From assembly GCA_020881915.1 (NCBI GenBank), contig JAJFPB010000006.1:620001-684000 (forward strand): a DNA stretch of 64,000 nt, written 5' to 3'. The first letter of the stretch is position 1. Every line of letters begins with the position of its first letter. Below are positions 47,934 through 59,454 of the stretch, piece by piece. Position numbers and translations under genes: made by a program. The DNA comes from Paramyrothecium sp. XJ0827 (lineage: Eukaryota > Ascomycota > Sordariomycetes > Hypocreales > Stachybotryaceae). The notes under the pieces were generated by a model, which saw only the letters and a program-made list of their open reading frames with translations, searched no databases and had not been told where the DNA came from.

Positions 47934-49881
47934 GCCAATCAAGTAATGTCCTAATGTCCTCCCAATACTGATTGAACTTCCGATGCCTAAGCGGCGGTAA
48001 TAATGGAGCGAACAAAAATTGACTAAGCATTATAACGTTAAACGTGACTTTGGTCAGAGCGGCGGTCGACCAACGGCGGGGTGGCGAATGGACACTTGAT
48101 CTCCATGTCGGGCTCCCTGGAACTTCGGCCTTCGGACTTTTCCGTCAGCAACGTAGGATGTTCCGGCAGCTCAACCAAGAATGGACGATGATTAGCAAGA
48201 TGATGGATGTTCTTGGGAACCAAACTACTTCATCCTCGGGTTGCAGTTTCAAGACAATTACATTATATACATGATAGCGGATCAATACGAATTTACATCT
48301 TACCTCTGCAACAACGCCTAGCTCGGAATTTATTCAGCCAGCAACTCTCCAATCACTTAAATGAATTCTTGGGGACCCAGTAGACATGTAAAGTAATTAC
48401 GATCTGATGAGCTTCTCATTTACTTCTTTGGGAAAGCCAAGTGCAGCTTTCCGGAATTTAAGACTAATAGTAGCCTCTTCATGCTCCGCACTGACGAAAC
48501 GGGTCTCGCCTCTTGCGACATTACGAAACCGCTTATGTGACACTGGCCGTGATGTGGTGCCAAATTCATGGCGCTCAACAGGGACTACCAAGTCAGTAAT
48601 GTGAAGACGTGTGTTCGGCTTGACAATCACTCATAGCGCTGCTGAGGGCATCGGGAACGGAGCTGATGTGGGAATTTTGGGCCGTGGGAAAGATGCTTGA
48701 CGGCGTTTCTGACTGGGCCAAACCTGACGGCTATCACCGGCTCACGGAGGTTGCCATTTGATGCGAGGCATTTGAGGGGAGAGAGGTCAAGCATTTTTAT
48801 TTCCTTTATTAAAAGCTTTAAGATTCGCACGACATCTATGGTAATCTACTTTTAAGCTCCCTTGGCTGAAAAGAGTCTCCGCTGATGGGTGTACTTGAAT
48901 TGCACGTGGTAGTCAAATCTGTCGACTTGCCTGCAGTACGTCGGACTCACTCACCAAGAAAAACTTTTTAACGGTGTATCCCACATCACTGGAGTTTGAA
49001 AACCGTCATGCTAGGGAATAATTAAGGACAAAAGACGGTATTACACTGCCCCGAACACCCACAGCTCAGGAATTGCCTTTCCCCGGGTGATCTCGAACAG
49101 AAGCTCTGAAAGGTAAAAGAAGGCAAAGGTAAAGCATGTGAGTTGGTCGATGCACACGCCCGAGCTAACCATAAGGCACCCAGACGGGGGGAAGGTTTGC
49201 AACGATTCTAAGGTTTCGGTAGTATTTCGGTACATCCTACGCCATTCAGTGAACCTGTGCCCTCCTGTGAGAGTATATCGCACTACTATGGTACAGTACA
49301 GAGGTGAGTTCGAGGTTAAAGCCGGGCTGAGACAGGCTACCCGCTTCCGGTTTCCGGCACACCGTAATGCGGGGGCTGAACAAGGTTTGAATGGGAGGGG
49401 AAAGGGTGGAAGTGGAGACTTACCCAGCTTTTCGAGAGAGGAATCAAGATCACAACACACACACATTGGTAATATCACTTTGAGGCCGTGGTAGACACTT
49501 GTAGTGTACTCCATTATTCCCGGCGAATGATTGACAATAATACGACGGGCAGTAAGTTATGGTACAATACGAATACCGGCCTGTCCCCCCATGCTATCTA
49601 AATTTTCCGAGCTTTAGCTCAACGTTACAACCCCAAAGAAGACGCCGTCGACCAAGATGCCGGTATGCCGATAGGAAGCCACATACCAGTTGTTTCGTTA
49701 CATTGATCTGTCACTCTTGCACCTCTCTCTTCGCACTTCCTCGTGCGGGGGGGCGAGAACATTTAGCTCGCGGCCTCTCCTGAACCGAACGTATCTGGCG
49801 TCCTATTGGGAGGCGCGACCTGACCGCCAATGGATTGGAGTTAAAAACTGCCCTACCTCCAGGATTCCCAGCGTAGACACC
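47934..49881. other. intergenic and transporter 5' region
   Basis: About 1.9 kb. ORFs at 48397-48630 (minus), 49041-49514 (minus) and 49138-49494 (plus) overlap one another and have no domain. The right end is the promoter and leader of the amino acid transporter. Confidence 0.45.
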
Positions 49882-49899
49882 ATGGATGCCCCGTCCTAA
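49882..49899 (+). promoter_or_regulatory. five-codon upstream ORF before transporter
   Basis: The sequence accATGG at 49882 is a good initiation context but gives only five codons (MDAPS) before TAA. It overlaps an in-frame but weak-context ATG at 49886 of the transporter. It could reduce initiation at 49886 and favour 49958, or tune translation. Confidence 0.4.
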
Positions 49900-49957
49900 A
49901 CTACTCCTTGCTTACAGTATCGCAAATCTTGGTCTCCCCATAGTCACTGCTGTGATC

Positions 49958-51799
49958 ATGTCTAAGCTTGGCGCTGGAACCGTTGCCATGGACAGCAGCG
50001 CAGATCGAGTGCTTGTTGATGAAACCAAGTCTGATGGTAACAACCACGGCGTTGTCAAGACCGAATCACAGGGAAGCCTTGGCGTATCGACAAGTACCGC
50101 GATCCGGCCACAGCAGCGCAAGCTCCATGATAAGAATGTGACGTTCGATGAATACTACTATTACGCTCAAAAGACACGCGCCCAAGAGGACGACCAGCCT
50201 CAAGCAAAGATCAAAAAGACAATATGGTCTCTCATATTTCCCACCAAGTCCGACAGCGGTGTAGCTCAGGTCAAGACAAACGACGAGAGCAGCAGAGGCA
50301 AGAACTTGGCTGACCCCGCGGTTCGCTCCACGATCTCCGATGAAGAATGGGCCAACGCTTCGCGGGCGCTTCGGACAGCATCGCGTGGCGCAATTTTTTA
50401 CCTGATCACGACGGACATCCTTGGGCCTTTTGGACTACCTTACGCCTTCGCAACTCTTGGCTGGGGTCCTGGCATCGCTCTCTTCACAGTTTTTGCGGCC
50501 ATGGCTGGGTATTCCGGCTATCTTCTGTGGGATATGTTTTTGGGCCTTGACTCTTACGAGTATCCCATTCGAAGCTACGGGGACATTGGATACCGTTTGT
50601 ACGGGCCCTGGATGCGCCAGCTCTTCAACTTCTTACAGGCTGTGCAGCTTTTACTCAACGTTGGCTTGATTGTCATCTCCAACGGCGAGGCCTTGTCTCA
50701 AGCTACCCAGTTCAAGCTATGCTTTGCAATTTGTTGTCTTATCTGGGCCCTTGTGGGTCTCGTTGTCGGCCAGATTCGAACACTGCAGAAGTTTGGATGG
50801 CTCGCCAACGCCGCTGTCTGGATCAATCTAATCTGCATGTTTATCACGATGGGTGGCGCTGCCAACTATCCTCCAAACTACACCGGCGCATCCCAGGCTG
50901 CCGGAGCTTCCATTGGCGACGGCTCCAGTGTTACCCCGGATCCTATCACTGGCGTCTTCCCGCCCGTCATGACCACAGGTGGATTGCCCCCCTCACCTAC
51001 CTTCTACGGCTCTGTGAGTGGTGCAATGCAAGCCATTTTCGCCTACGGCGGGGCGATGATTTTCCCCGAATTCATGTCAGAGATGAAGCGGCCGAAGGAC
51101 TTTCTAACAGCTATGTGGTCAGCCCAAGCCTTCATATATGTCTGTTACATGCTATACGGGCTCTTCATGTATGGTTACCAGGGTCAATACGCTATCAACC
51201 CAAGCTACCTGGGCATCAGCAAGTACAGCGTCCAAACAGCGGGCAATTCTTTCGCCATGGCAAGTGCGCTGATCGCCGCGGCTCTCTATGGCAACATTGG
51301 AGTAAAAGTTCTCTACAATACCATACTGGTCGGATGGTTCAGAGCACCCGACATCAACAGCCGAGGAGGCAAGATCATCTATGCTGTGATTATTCCCATA
51401 TACTGGGCTATCGCGTTTGCTATTGCTGGTGGTATTCCTAACTTCTCTGGGCTGACTTCGGTTGTCTCGGCTTTTTGCATCCTTCAATTCACCTATTCCT
51501 TCCCGCCACTGCTCTCAGTTGCGTTTACGATGAAGAAATTTGCCATGCAAGATGGCGAAGGCTGGGATCCGACCACTGGCAACATTATGCATTCTGACAA
51601 AGGATTCAAGCGTGCTGTACGTGGCTTTTTGGGCGGAACGGACCATCGTCGCCGGTTTTTAACTGTTTTCAACGTGCTGTATTGCGGTGGTGCTCTTGCG
51701 ATGGCAGGTCTTGGGGCCTACTCTTCTATCGAAGTTCTCAGCGCCGCATTCGCAAAGGACACGACTAACTCTTATGTCTGCAAGAGTCCACTGGAGTAA
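49958..51799 (+). CDS. AAAP-family amino acid transporter (Aa_trans)
   Basis: A single exon encodes 613 residues from ATG 49958 (637 if 49886 is used). A cytosolic N terminus of about 140 residues precedes about 11 membrane helices: RTASRGAIFYLITTDILGPFGLPYAFATLGWGPG is the typical first helix of the amino acid/auxin permease family (PF01490), and GAMQAIFAYGGAMIFPEFMSEMKRPKDF is helix 6 with its loop. Members move neutral or other amino acids by proton symport at the plasma membrane or vacuole. I choose 49958 because its context (A at -3) is better and the short uORF at 49882 overlaps the earlier ATG. Substrate not readable. Confidence 0.92.
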   Translation: MSKLGAGTVAMDSSADRVLVDETKSDGNNHGVVKTESQGSLGVSTSTAIRPQQRKLHDKNVTFDEYYYYAQKTRAQEDDQPQAKIKKTIWSLIFPTKSDSGVAQVKTNDESSRGKNLADPAVRSTISDEEWANASRALRTASRGAIFYLITTDILGPFGLPYAFATLGWGPGIALFTVFAAMAGYSGYLLWDMFLGLDSYEYPIRSYGDIGYRLYGPWMRQLFNFLQAVQLLLNVGLIVISNGEALSQATQFKLCFAICCLIWALVGLVVGQIRTLQKFGWLANAAVWINLICMFITMGGAANYPPNYTGASQAAGASIGDGSSVTPDPITGVFPPVMTTGGLPPSPTFYGSVSGAMQAIFAYGGAMIFPEFMSEMKRPKDFLTAMWSAQAFIYVCYMLYGLFMYGYQGQYAINPSYLGISKYSVQTAGNSFAMASALIAAALYGNIGVKVLYNTILVGWFRAPDINSRGGKIIYAVIIPIYWAIAFAIAGGIPNFSGLTSVVSAFCILQFTYSFPPLLSVAFTMKKFAMQDGEGWDPTTGNIMHSDKGFKRAVRGFLGGTDHRRRFLTVFNVLYCGGALAMAGLGAYSSIEVLSAAFAKDTTNSYVCKSPLE

Positions 51800-52108
51800 T
51801 GCGGCGATGGCATGGGCCGCTACAAAGTTGGAAATGTGGTTTAATTTCATGAGACTATCTGATTGTTCCAAGTAATGTATGACGCTTGGGTACTTCTTGA
51901 TTCAAATTATGAATCGTCCGGAAAGACTGGTGTTTCGCCTTTGGAAATTTTGTTGATATTTCTGTCCAAAGGAGAGAGAAGAAGGGAGAAAGTTATCCTT
52001 TACGAGCACTCGGTCAGTGACGAGTGAGTGGGCTATTTGTGATCCCTAAAGCAACCTAAATATTCTTCGCCCTGAGCTGGCCTTTTTTCGGTCATCCATC
52101 TCAGAGGT
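51800..52108. other. convergent 3' region
   Basis: About 300 bp between transporter and oxalate decarboxylase 3' ends; no gene. Confidence 0.45.
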
Positions 52109-53625
52109 CTAAAGTTCTGGTTGCTTGGCCAACTTTGGTCCTAGCCCTTGATTGGGTGCGAACACTTGCTTCTCCTTCTTCAGCTGCTCAACGAACTCAA
52201 TAGGAACATGCAGTGCTTGCGATACGATATCTGGAGGAGTCAGTGCCAACCATTGTGTCAGAGACACATCAGCAACGCGGTCAGCCTTGAACAACTCGAT
52301 CCAAATGAGGTCCTCTTGTCCTGTGTTCTCGATGTAGTGACTGCCAGGATAGGTTAGGGTGAGCTGTTTTAGTGGCGATCAGGTTACGCACCCGGAGTTA
52401 TCCGGGAACACAGCAGTGTCTCCCGCTCGGAAGTCGTAGGTTCGAGCTTTAGAATTGCCAATGAATGCCGTAGCTCGACCAGTACCCTGATGAAAATAGA
52501 TCCACTCCGGGGACTAGAGCAGGTGCATATATTAGTTTCGTGGTAGATATCTGTTGTGGTCACAACTGGGACATACGTTGGTGTGCCAATGAAGTTCACG
52601 AAGAGCACCGGGCTTTAGCTCTACATATACCGCCGCTATGGTTTTCGCAATCGGAAATGTTGTTGAGTCAATCTTATAGAGCGTGCCACCTTCACCCCCA
52701 ATGGTTTGTGCAGGGTGGTCGAAAGTTCGGTATACGAACGAGCTGTTACCGGACGCAACAGGGGTCACGGCGCCCGTCACATTCTTCTGACTGACCTTAC
52801 CAGGTATCATATATGGGTGCTCGCGCGGTATATTGTCAAAGACGGATTCAGCGACACCAAAGTTCTTCGCGAGAACATCTTTTGGGGTGTGAGCCAGCCA
52901 GTCGTCCAGATGGAAAAGAGTCCTATGGCAGTCAGCTATCGTGTACAAACTGGCCTAATCTCTCCCGCCGTGAAAAGTCATACCCGTCGCTATTGACATC
53001 GCCTCCGTCAAGAACGGCAAGATACTCGTTCTCATCATCGAGTCCTTGTAGCGTATGTGGGACACCTTTGGGAAAGTACCAGACATCACCGTACCCAAGT
53101 TCCTCGACTTGATAGACACCGTGTTCATCGACCACGGAGACGAGTAGACGACCTTTGTAAACGAATCCCCATTCAGCCTCGAGGATGGCAACGATTAGGA
53201 CCGTGTAATGGACTGTGATAACCGTAACTCACAAGGCGGTGCCAATGAAGCTCTTGCATCGCGCCCTTTTCTAAGTGTTCTTGAGCACCAGCAATTTCTG
53301 GGCTCGAAGAAAGGTCTTGGAGGACCTGTTCTCTGGCCCACCCCCCAGCAAACCGGTAGGTGAGAGAGTCGGACAGACTCCACTTCAAATTGGGAACACG
53401 CCCATTATCTGTTGGCTGTTGATCAATGTTGTCTGGGTTTTGTAGATCGAGCTCTCTGTTTGTAGCGACTAGCGATGAGTGAGACTACGGCTCAGCGTGA
53501 CAATGGCAATAGAACTTGCCGTATGTCGGTTTCTTCTCTGACATCTTGTTTAAAAAACGAGGTGCAGCCATGGCTGATTCAAACAAAAGGGATGCCACGA
53601 AGGCGTGTAATAGCACAGACTTCAT
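52109..53625 (-). CDS. secreted bicupin, oxalate decarboxylase family
   Basis: Exons (minus) 53625-53520, 53468-53233, 53177-52984, 52922-52577, 52513-52392 and 52340-52109 encode 411 residues. A signal peptide (MKSVLLHAFVASLLFESAMA) precedes two cupin barrels. Mn ligands are complete in both: H110, H112, E116, H155 and H290, H292, E297, H336. Oxalate decarboxylase splits oxalate to formate and CO2, detoxifying the acid. The N-terminal lid loop that carries the catalytic Glu in known enzymes (Ser-Glu-Asn/Asp-Ser/Asn-Thr) reads VNSDGT here (175-180), so the usual Glu is missing. The first intron (53519-53469) starts with gcaagt: a GC-AG intron. All other introns are 51-63 nt with GT donors and standard branches. 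Confidence 0.9.
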
Positions 53626-54732
53626 TTCGATGTATGATTTGGATCGAGCTGAGAACGGAAAAAATGTGATTCTGACGATGGCTTTCAACCTCCGGTGGGC
53701 AGCAGCAGCTCAGTTATAAGAGAAGCTTATACAATCACATCAAAAACTTGAGAAGGATGTTGCAACTTCCCGAACATACTATGGGCGGTCTATCCATGCA
53801 TGAAAGTGGCCGGAGGTCTGTGTCAATCCGAGATTAGGAAGCAATGCGAGGTTGGGCAGCGATACGTCAGAATACTAGTCGGATGACTGGCAGCTATGCC
53901 GTCGACATATCACATTGACATGATCGTAGGAAACGAATGCAACGTCAGGTGGTCGAGACCGAAAGCGGGGTGGTCTTGTTTGGTTTCAGATGCTACCACA
54001 GCACTATGAAGTGATAAGTACATATCAAAAGCTGTTACTCCGCTCTCAGAATCTCCACGGGACAACGTTCCACTATAGAGAGCTCAGGCCTTAGATGCCC
54101 TCCATCTCGCCTGGCCTACGTCGTGCTTGGCTTGAGTGCATCTTGGGCGAGTTTGTGGGTACAGTTTTGCCTACCTTGACAAATCGAGCGCCAATGGCGG
54201 CTTAATACTTTCATTTGTGGGAACACGCCAACGCAATGCTTGTCGTGCGAGACTGGAGATAGCTTAGATCAGCATTCTGCTATTTGTTCCTGCAGCGATC
54301 ATCAGATCTCAGCTATTCTCTCACCGCCAAGGACAATGATATATCATGCAGCCAGTGCAACATGATAGGTCATTTTATAGTACAATAGTATCGGCAAACT
54401 TCCTTTTGGTGTGGTATCATTTTTTGAAAGTATTTATGGACTAAGCCTCTTCCGCTTCTTCGTCATCAATCCTCCACGGCTTATCAGCACCCGGCATTAA
54501 TGACGTGTCAGATAATATCAAGGACAGCAACGAGGCGATTACATCCTAATCGCTGGTTTCACGAAATCTCCAATCTTGTGGATTTTCCTTAGCTTGGAAC
54601 GCTGTCTCCAACGCCCCAATAGCAAATAAAAGTGCCTGAAAAACTGCATAGCCCTTGCCAAATAAGCAAGAAAAACTCGAGGGTGTCTCCAAAGGCATCA
54701 TTTCCCTAACTCATATTGGCCTGCAAGTAATC
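53626..54732. other. divergent intergenic region
   Basis: About 1.1 kb between the oxalate decarboxylase (minus) and the opine-dehydrogenase-like gene (plus). No supported gene or clear element. Confidence 0.45.
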
Positions 54733-55785
54733 ATGTCAAACTTGTCTAGATTGACGGTTGTTGGTGCTGGCCCAGGAAGCTTGGGCTTTGCGGTGGACTG
54801 TATGAGAAGAGGAATCCAGGTGCTGGTCTACACCCACAAAGACCATCAACGTACGCGGAAGGCCGTCGAAACCCGCGGGTTTCTCCCGGTAGAAGGTTTT
54901 TTGAAAGGAAAAGCGAAAGTCAATTTCACATCCGACCCACAGGATGCGGCCAACTTCTCCGAAGTCTTTGCGATATCTGTGAGGGGGGATGCTCACGCCG
55001 ATATTTGGCATCAATTTCGTGGGGTAAACCTCAAGTCCCACCTGCTTCTCTTCATCCCCGGCTCCTGTGTCGAACGGCGCATCCCTTCGAGTATTAAGCC
55101 AAAAGCCATCTTCCAGACGACATCAACACCGGTCTCGACCACGCCTACAACATCGGGCATCAACACCCTCGGCATGAAAGCTTGCTTAACGGTGAGCAGC
55201 ACAAACATAAGATACAATGACTTTATTCAAGGCCTGCTCAATACAAATATTAACTGGGCTGTAAATGAACTGGACGCCTGTACTCAGAATCCGAGTGGTA
55301 TCTACCATCCGCCATTGATGATAGGTAATGCACATCGGATCATCCGAGGTGAAACCTTCCGACTCTACGCCGAGGGATTCACAGGACCAGTCATCTCCAT
55401 GCTCACAGACGTTGAAAAAGTTCGTTGCAGAATTAGAGAAATACTGGGGTTTTCCAGAAATGATCCAATTGGTATAGCCAACAGAATGTATGGGACGAAC
55501 TTTAGAGACTACGAGCATTTCGGAAATAAGTCAGTCGTTCACAGCTCGTACTATGCCCCGGACACGCTTCATCACCGGATGCTTGTCGAAGATGTTCGTA
55601 TCCATTGGGTGCTATGGAATGAGATTGCATGTTTATTGGGAATAGATAGTACTCCACTTAAATGCGGCATTCAGGAAGCGAGCAGCTTAGTAGGTGATAA
55701 CCTGTTCAGGACTGGGTTAACGCTGGAGAAGTTGAGACTGAATAATTATTCAAGTACGGCATTTGTCAAGAGATTCTCGGCCTAA
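54733..55785 (+). CDS. NAD/NADP octopine/nopaline dehydrogenase-like protein
   Basis: A single exon encodes 350 residues from the first in-frame ATG (54733); the frame upstream begins only with TTG. The N terminus is a Rossmann fold (LTVVGAGPGSLGFAVD). The C-terminal half (ending near 340) fits the all-helical opine dehydrogenase domain (PF02317 type): the GNAHRI segment and a His in HHRMLVEDV are where the family has its catalytic His region. Opine dehydrogenases join an amino acid and a 2-oxoacid reductively, or act in metallophore synthesis in bacteria. No partner genes of an opine or metallophore pathway are visible nearby, so the substrate is unknown. No signal peptide. Confidence 0.75.
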   Translation: MSNLSRLTVVGAGPGSLGFAVDCMRRGIQVLVYTHKDHQRTRKAVETRGFLPVEGFLKGKAKVNFTSDPQDAANFSEVFAISVRGDAHADIWHQFRGVNLKSHLLLFIPGSCVERRIPSSIKPKAIFQTTSTPVSTTPTTSGINTLGMKACLTVSSTNIRYNDFIQGLLNTNINWAVNELDACTQNPSGIYHPPLMIGNAHRIIRGETFRLYAEGFTGPVISMLTDVEKVRCRIREILGFSRNDPIGIANRMYGTNFRDYEHFGNKSVVHSSYYAPDTLHHRMLVEDVRIHWVLWNEIACLLGIDSTPLKCGIQEASSLVGDNLFRTGLTLEKLRLNNYSSTAFVKRFSA

Positions 55786-55859
55786 CCCGCCATCTTCATC
55801 GCCTATCACTTAGTACAAGTACCAGAAGATGAGCCGGTGCTTCGGCACGGAACCCCTAT

Positions 55860-58672
55860 TTATTCCCAATCCTCATTAAATTGAGCCCCAGAGCTGTCGA
55901 TGGTCTGCTTTATTTGATCTTTATTCGTAAGTAGCGCTGGGAGAACTTGATTCTCGTTACCAATTGCGGTCCCAATCCTCGGAAAGGAGTTTTGGGAATG
56001 CTTTGGTAACAAGCAGAGCTTGTTATCACCACGAACTCTAACACTAGGCCTCATAGGCGATAGCGTGGCATGTTTTTCACTGTGACTTGATTTCCTCTGC
56101 TGTGGTGTAAGTTGTGTCGACAGGTTCGACACGAAAGGCCCCCGTGTTGCCGTTTTGGGAGTCATCTTATTGTTTTCAGAACCAAGGCACGGCGAATCGT
56201 GTACTTCCTTCTATAATCTGGTCAGTGGAGAGGTTGACTATGGACCTAGAGAACTCACATTCGAAACTCGTCTAGTTTCTTGCGAGTATCGTTTCGGATT
56301 GGGTTTTGTTTGAGTACTTTTCAAGGCGGGCTGTTCGTTCCTCGTGCAGCCCTGGTAGATCTGATAGAGCTCCTCACGAAGCTTATCACAATCCCATCGA
56401 AGGTCTGAACTAGGCGCTAGCATGGCGGTCAGAGTAAGGTCCAAGAGTTTATGCAATTGCTCGCTGCACCCATCCGTTTGGTGAAGTTTCTGTATCCACT
56501 GGAGTGTTGTCAGCAGCATAAAAAATCAAGGAATTCCGAGTCTTACCCTCTCTACTGATGGCTTTACGATAGCCTTTTCTTTCCCATCTTTACCTTCTGA
56601 CCGACCCGTGAGGCTGAAAAACTTGTCTTCTGCCGCATCTGCATGCTCAGTCTCATCGCTTACGCGCTCGTTCGAGAATGCCATAACACCCTGATCGAAT
56701 CCCAACAGCAGCCAGGATACGAATTCAAGGATAACACACCCCAACGACCAAACGTCGTATCGTTGAGTGATCTGCTCCTTCAGTTGTAGGTCGGGCGGAC
56801 GATAAGTGCCTGAGAAGCCTTGAACTTGTTCCTGTTGGACTCTTGACCTAGAGTGAGCCGTATTGAATTGTGTCAGGCCAAAGTCAGATATGACGAGGTG
56901 GTCAGGCCGTCCATGGTAATCACGAAACCATAGAATATTTTCTGGTTTAATGTCGCCGTGTCGCCCCCATTCCTTTTCACCGATTGCCGTTGTGAGCACC
57001 ATCAAAGGGGCATTGCTGGGATCCAAGGTTTTCTTTTCGCGTGTGGTCAGGTGGTGGATCTTGCGAAGACCACGAGTAATTCCCCAAACTTGTTCAAAGA
57101 ACCAGCACATCACTTGAGGATCGGCGGGGTCGACCGTCACTCCATTCCAAAACTCCTTGAGGTTTCCGTCAGCCCACGGGAACACGAGGAAGAAGTCTCT
57201 TCCATGCTTGAAGGTCAACTGGAGAGAGATAAAATGGTTTGGTGCAGCGTCCTTTTGCTGAATGCCCAATTTTTCAAACACACGAACTTCTCGCATGTAG
57301 TCCTCGTCATTCGGCACATGTAGCTTCTTTACGGCGAATGCTCGATGCGTTTTCTATAGCATGTCAGATATTTCTGGAGATTTTTCCATTGTGCGTATAG
57401 TGTAAGTACCGAAATGCTCTCACCGTAGATGTAGTGCGCGTGGTGAATGCCTGCTTTTCGTACCGTACCATAGCCGCCACTGGCGTGTGATTCGTAGTAG
57501 CAAAATGGAACTGTTGAGTCGTGTTCTAGGTTGTAAAAGGATACCTGTCCCACAGGGAGTTTCCCAGGGAGTTTAAAAAATGGCGCGTGGATTACGTGCT
57601 GGTTCAAGGAAAAATCATGCGCGACCTTGAGATCCCACGACGCAAAGCGTCCCGACTTGGAGGGGTCGCGTGTTGAGAACTTCACTACTTTCTCCGGATT
57701 CTTGTAATTGAGGACTAGTGGAAGAGAAGAGTCGTCAATCCCGGCTTCGACTAAGTCTGGGAATATGTCAATCTTTTCGATCCGAACGAGAATAGCAAAA
57801 ATTCGACGTCGTTTCGCAGGCGATGCGGACTTGTTGAGGTCCAAACCAGCCGACCCAAAAACATCCTTCTCAAGCTTCGCCGCCATCTCTTGATTGAATT
57901 GATCGTTCAGTAATGTCCGCACAACTTCGCGTGACAAAATTTGCCGGAGTCGGTCCAAGGGAAGGTATTCTTTATCATCAAACGCCGAGGTTTCGAGCGA
58001 CGCGCAAATGTCATTGCAGACAGACCTGAGATTGATGACATTATCCGTTGCAGGGGCTCCAATCTGTTTGAGATGATTCGGCGCATGGTTCGAAAGCCAT
58101 TCAGAGCTTAGTTTCTCTGACATGTTTGTTCCAACAGAGTTGTGCAAGTCCTTGTCGTCGCTCGCAACTGCCGAGGCTGGTGCCTCTGTAGAATCATTCA
58201 ATTTGTTTCTGCACAAATCTTGTTCCCATTCCATGTATGCCTGCGTGCCCCTATCTTCAACTTTGTCGATGCTGTGGAAGCTCAAGTCCGACCGACCTGA
58301 TTCAGATGGTGTGGCCGGCGACTGGACCTTCAACGCCCAATCGCTTCCGAAACGGGTGTCGTTCTGGCTATTGGATTCATAATTTCCGGGCCGGTGATCC
58401 ACAGACTCATCTACCTTGAAGTAAGGAACTTTGGTTGAGTTTGGTGACGAAAACTCATTGTCTCGAAATGAAGGGCCGGTTATGCCTTGATGTCTCTGCT
58501 TCCCCGCTGCCTGTAGCTCTTGGATCTCCTCGCCAATCGTGTTGCCCGTAGACCCACGGATGTCTAATAAGTCGTCTCTGTTGTCACCGAATGCTTTGGA
58601 GTCATGTGTTGGTGCTGACTGCGCTCGGGCGAGATGCATCCTCCTTTCGGTCATGTTTTGGCCAATGCCCAT
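55860..58672 (-). CDS. fungal protein kinase with long N-terminal region
   Basis: Exons (minus) 58672-57410, 57353-56547, 56498-56259 and 56210-55860 encode 886 residues. Residues 1 to about 210 are disordered. About 220-420 form a conserved region of this fungal kinase family (EYLPLDRLRQIL..., FFKLPGKL...). The kinase domain has a glycine loop GGYGTV, the ATP lysine K430 (FAVKKL), RHGDIKPENILWF with D555 (HGD replaces HRD), and ISDFGLTQF with D578. YRPPDL stands where APE is usual. A basic, low-complexity C-terminal tail of about 150 residues follows. It should be an active Ser/Thr kinase. It is divergent to a related kinase at 61 kb; relatives often lie beside or inside HET and NLR-type genes, suggesting a part in fungal self/non-self response. 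Confidence 0.88.
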
Positions 58673-59454
58673 GTGCTTGGACCAGCCACACTGGAAGCCC
58701 TGGACAGCTCAGCAGTGTTATTGTTGTTTCGGTTGATTGATCGATTTTTGGAGCCACGTGGAGCTCAAGAAGCCCAACACTAATGTGACAGAGACGTGTG
58801 AGAGTGGCAATGGTCAAGACCGCGTTGATTTCGGGTTTTTAAGAGGCAACAACATTGTATCTGCACCCATCGTTATACGCCATTCGTTTTGTACAACCCC
58901 CCTTGATCACCTGGTCAAATGGTAAAATTGTCCAATGGGGTGTGCGCCTGCTATCAGCTCAGCCATCGGAAAAAGCAATGTGTCCCAGAAACGCCTAGTC
59001 AGCGCCCCATTCAAGGTCGCAGTCTAGGCCTGTGCGTGCTATTGGAAGCCTTCCACGCCCACAAAATCAATCACCCAGAATCCTCGGAACTTTGTTGTTG
59101 GGGGCCTCAGCTGACTCTCGTATTGGGTCTTGGTCATGCGACGAAGATCAAGCGGAGCTGAGTGGCTTTCCTACAATCAGGCTGCTACGAGAAGAGGGCA
59201 AGCGTAGTACAGGCCGAAGGACTTCTTCCATTTGAGGCTGCGCAACATGAGTTCCGGCTCAGGGACCGGGCGGCAAATACTTCGGTAAGAACCCCAGACC
59301 GGTAATACCGCACAGGGGCGGAGAGTGGTCGCCTTGGTAGTAGGTGGCGGTGTCAGATTTTCTTCGCCTCATAGCCTGATACGTTGCATGTTGCACTTTC
59401 CACATTCAAGTTTGCTACAATTTTCTTCCGTTCACTTATATACAAGATCCCGCA
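58673..59454. other. intergenic, upstream of both kinase genes
   Basis: About 780 bp without a supported gene. A TATA motif (cttatataca, 59436-59445) sits just before the small ORF at 59455. Confidence 0.4.

Noticed and set aside
50719..51441. 240-codon plus-strand ORF
   Set aside because: Frame-shifted shadow of the amino acid transporter.
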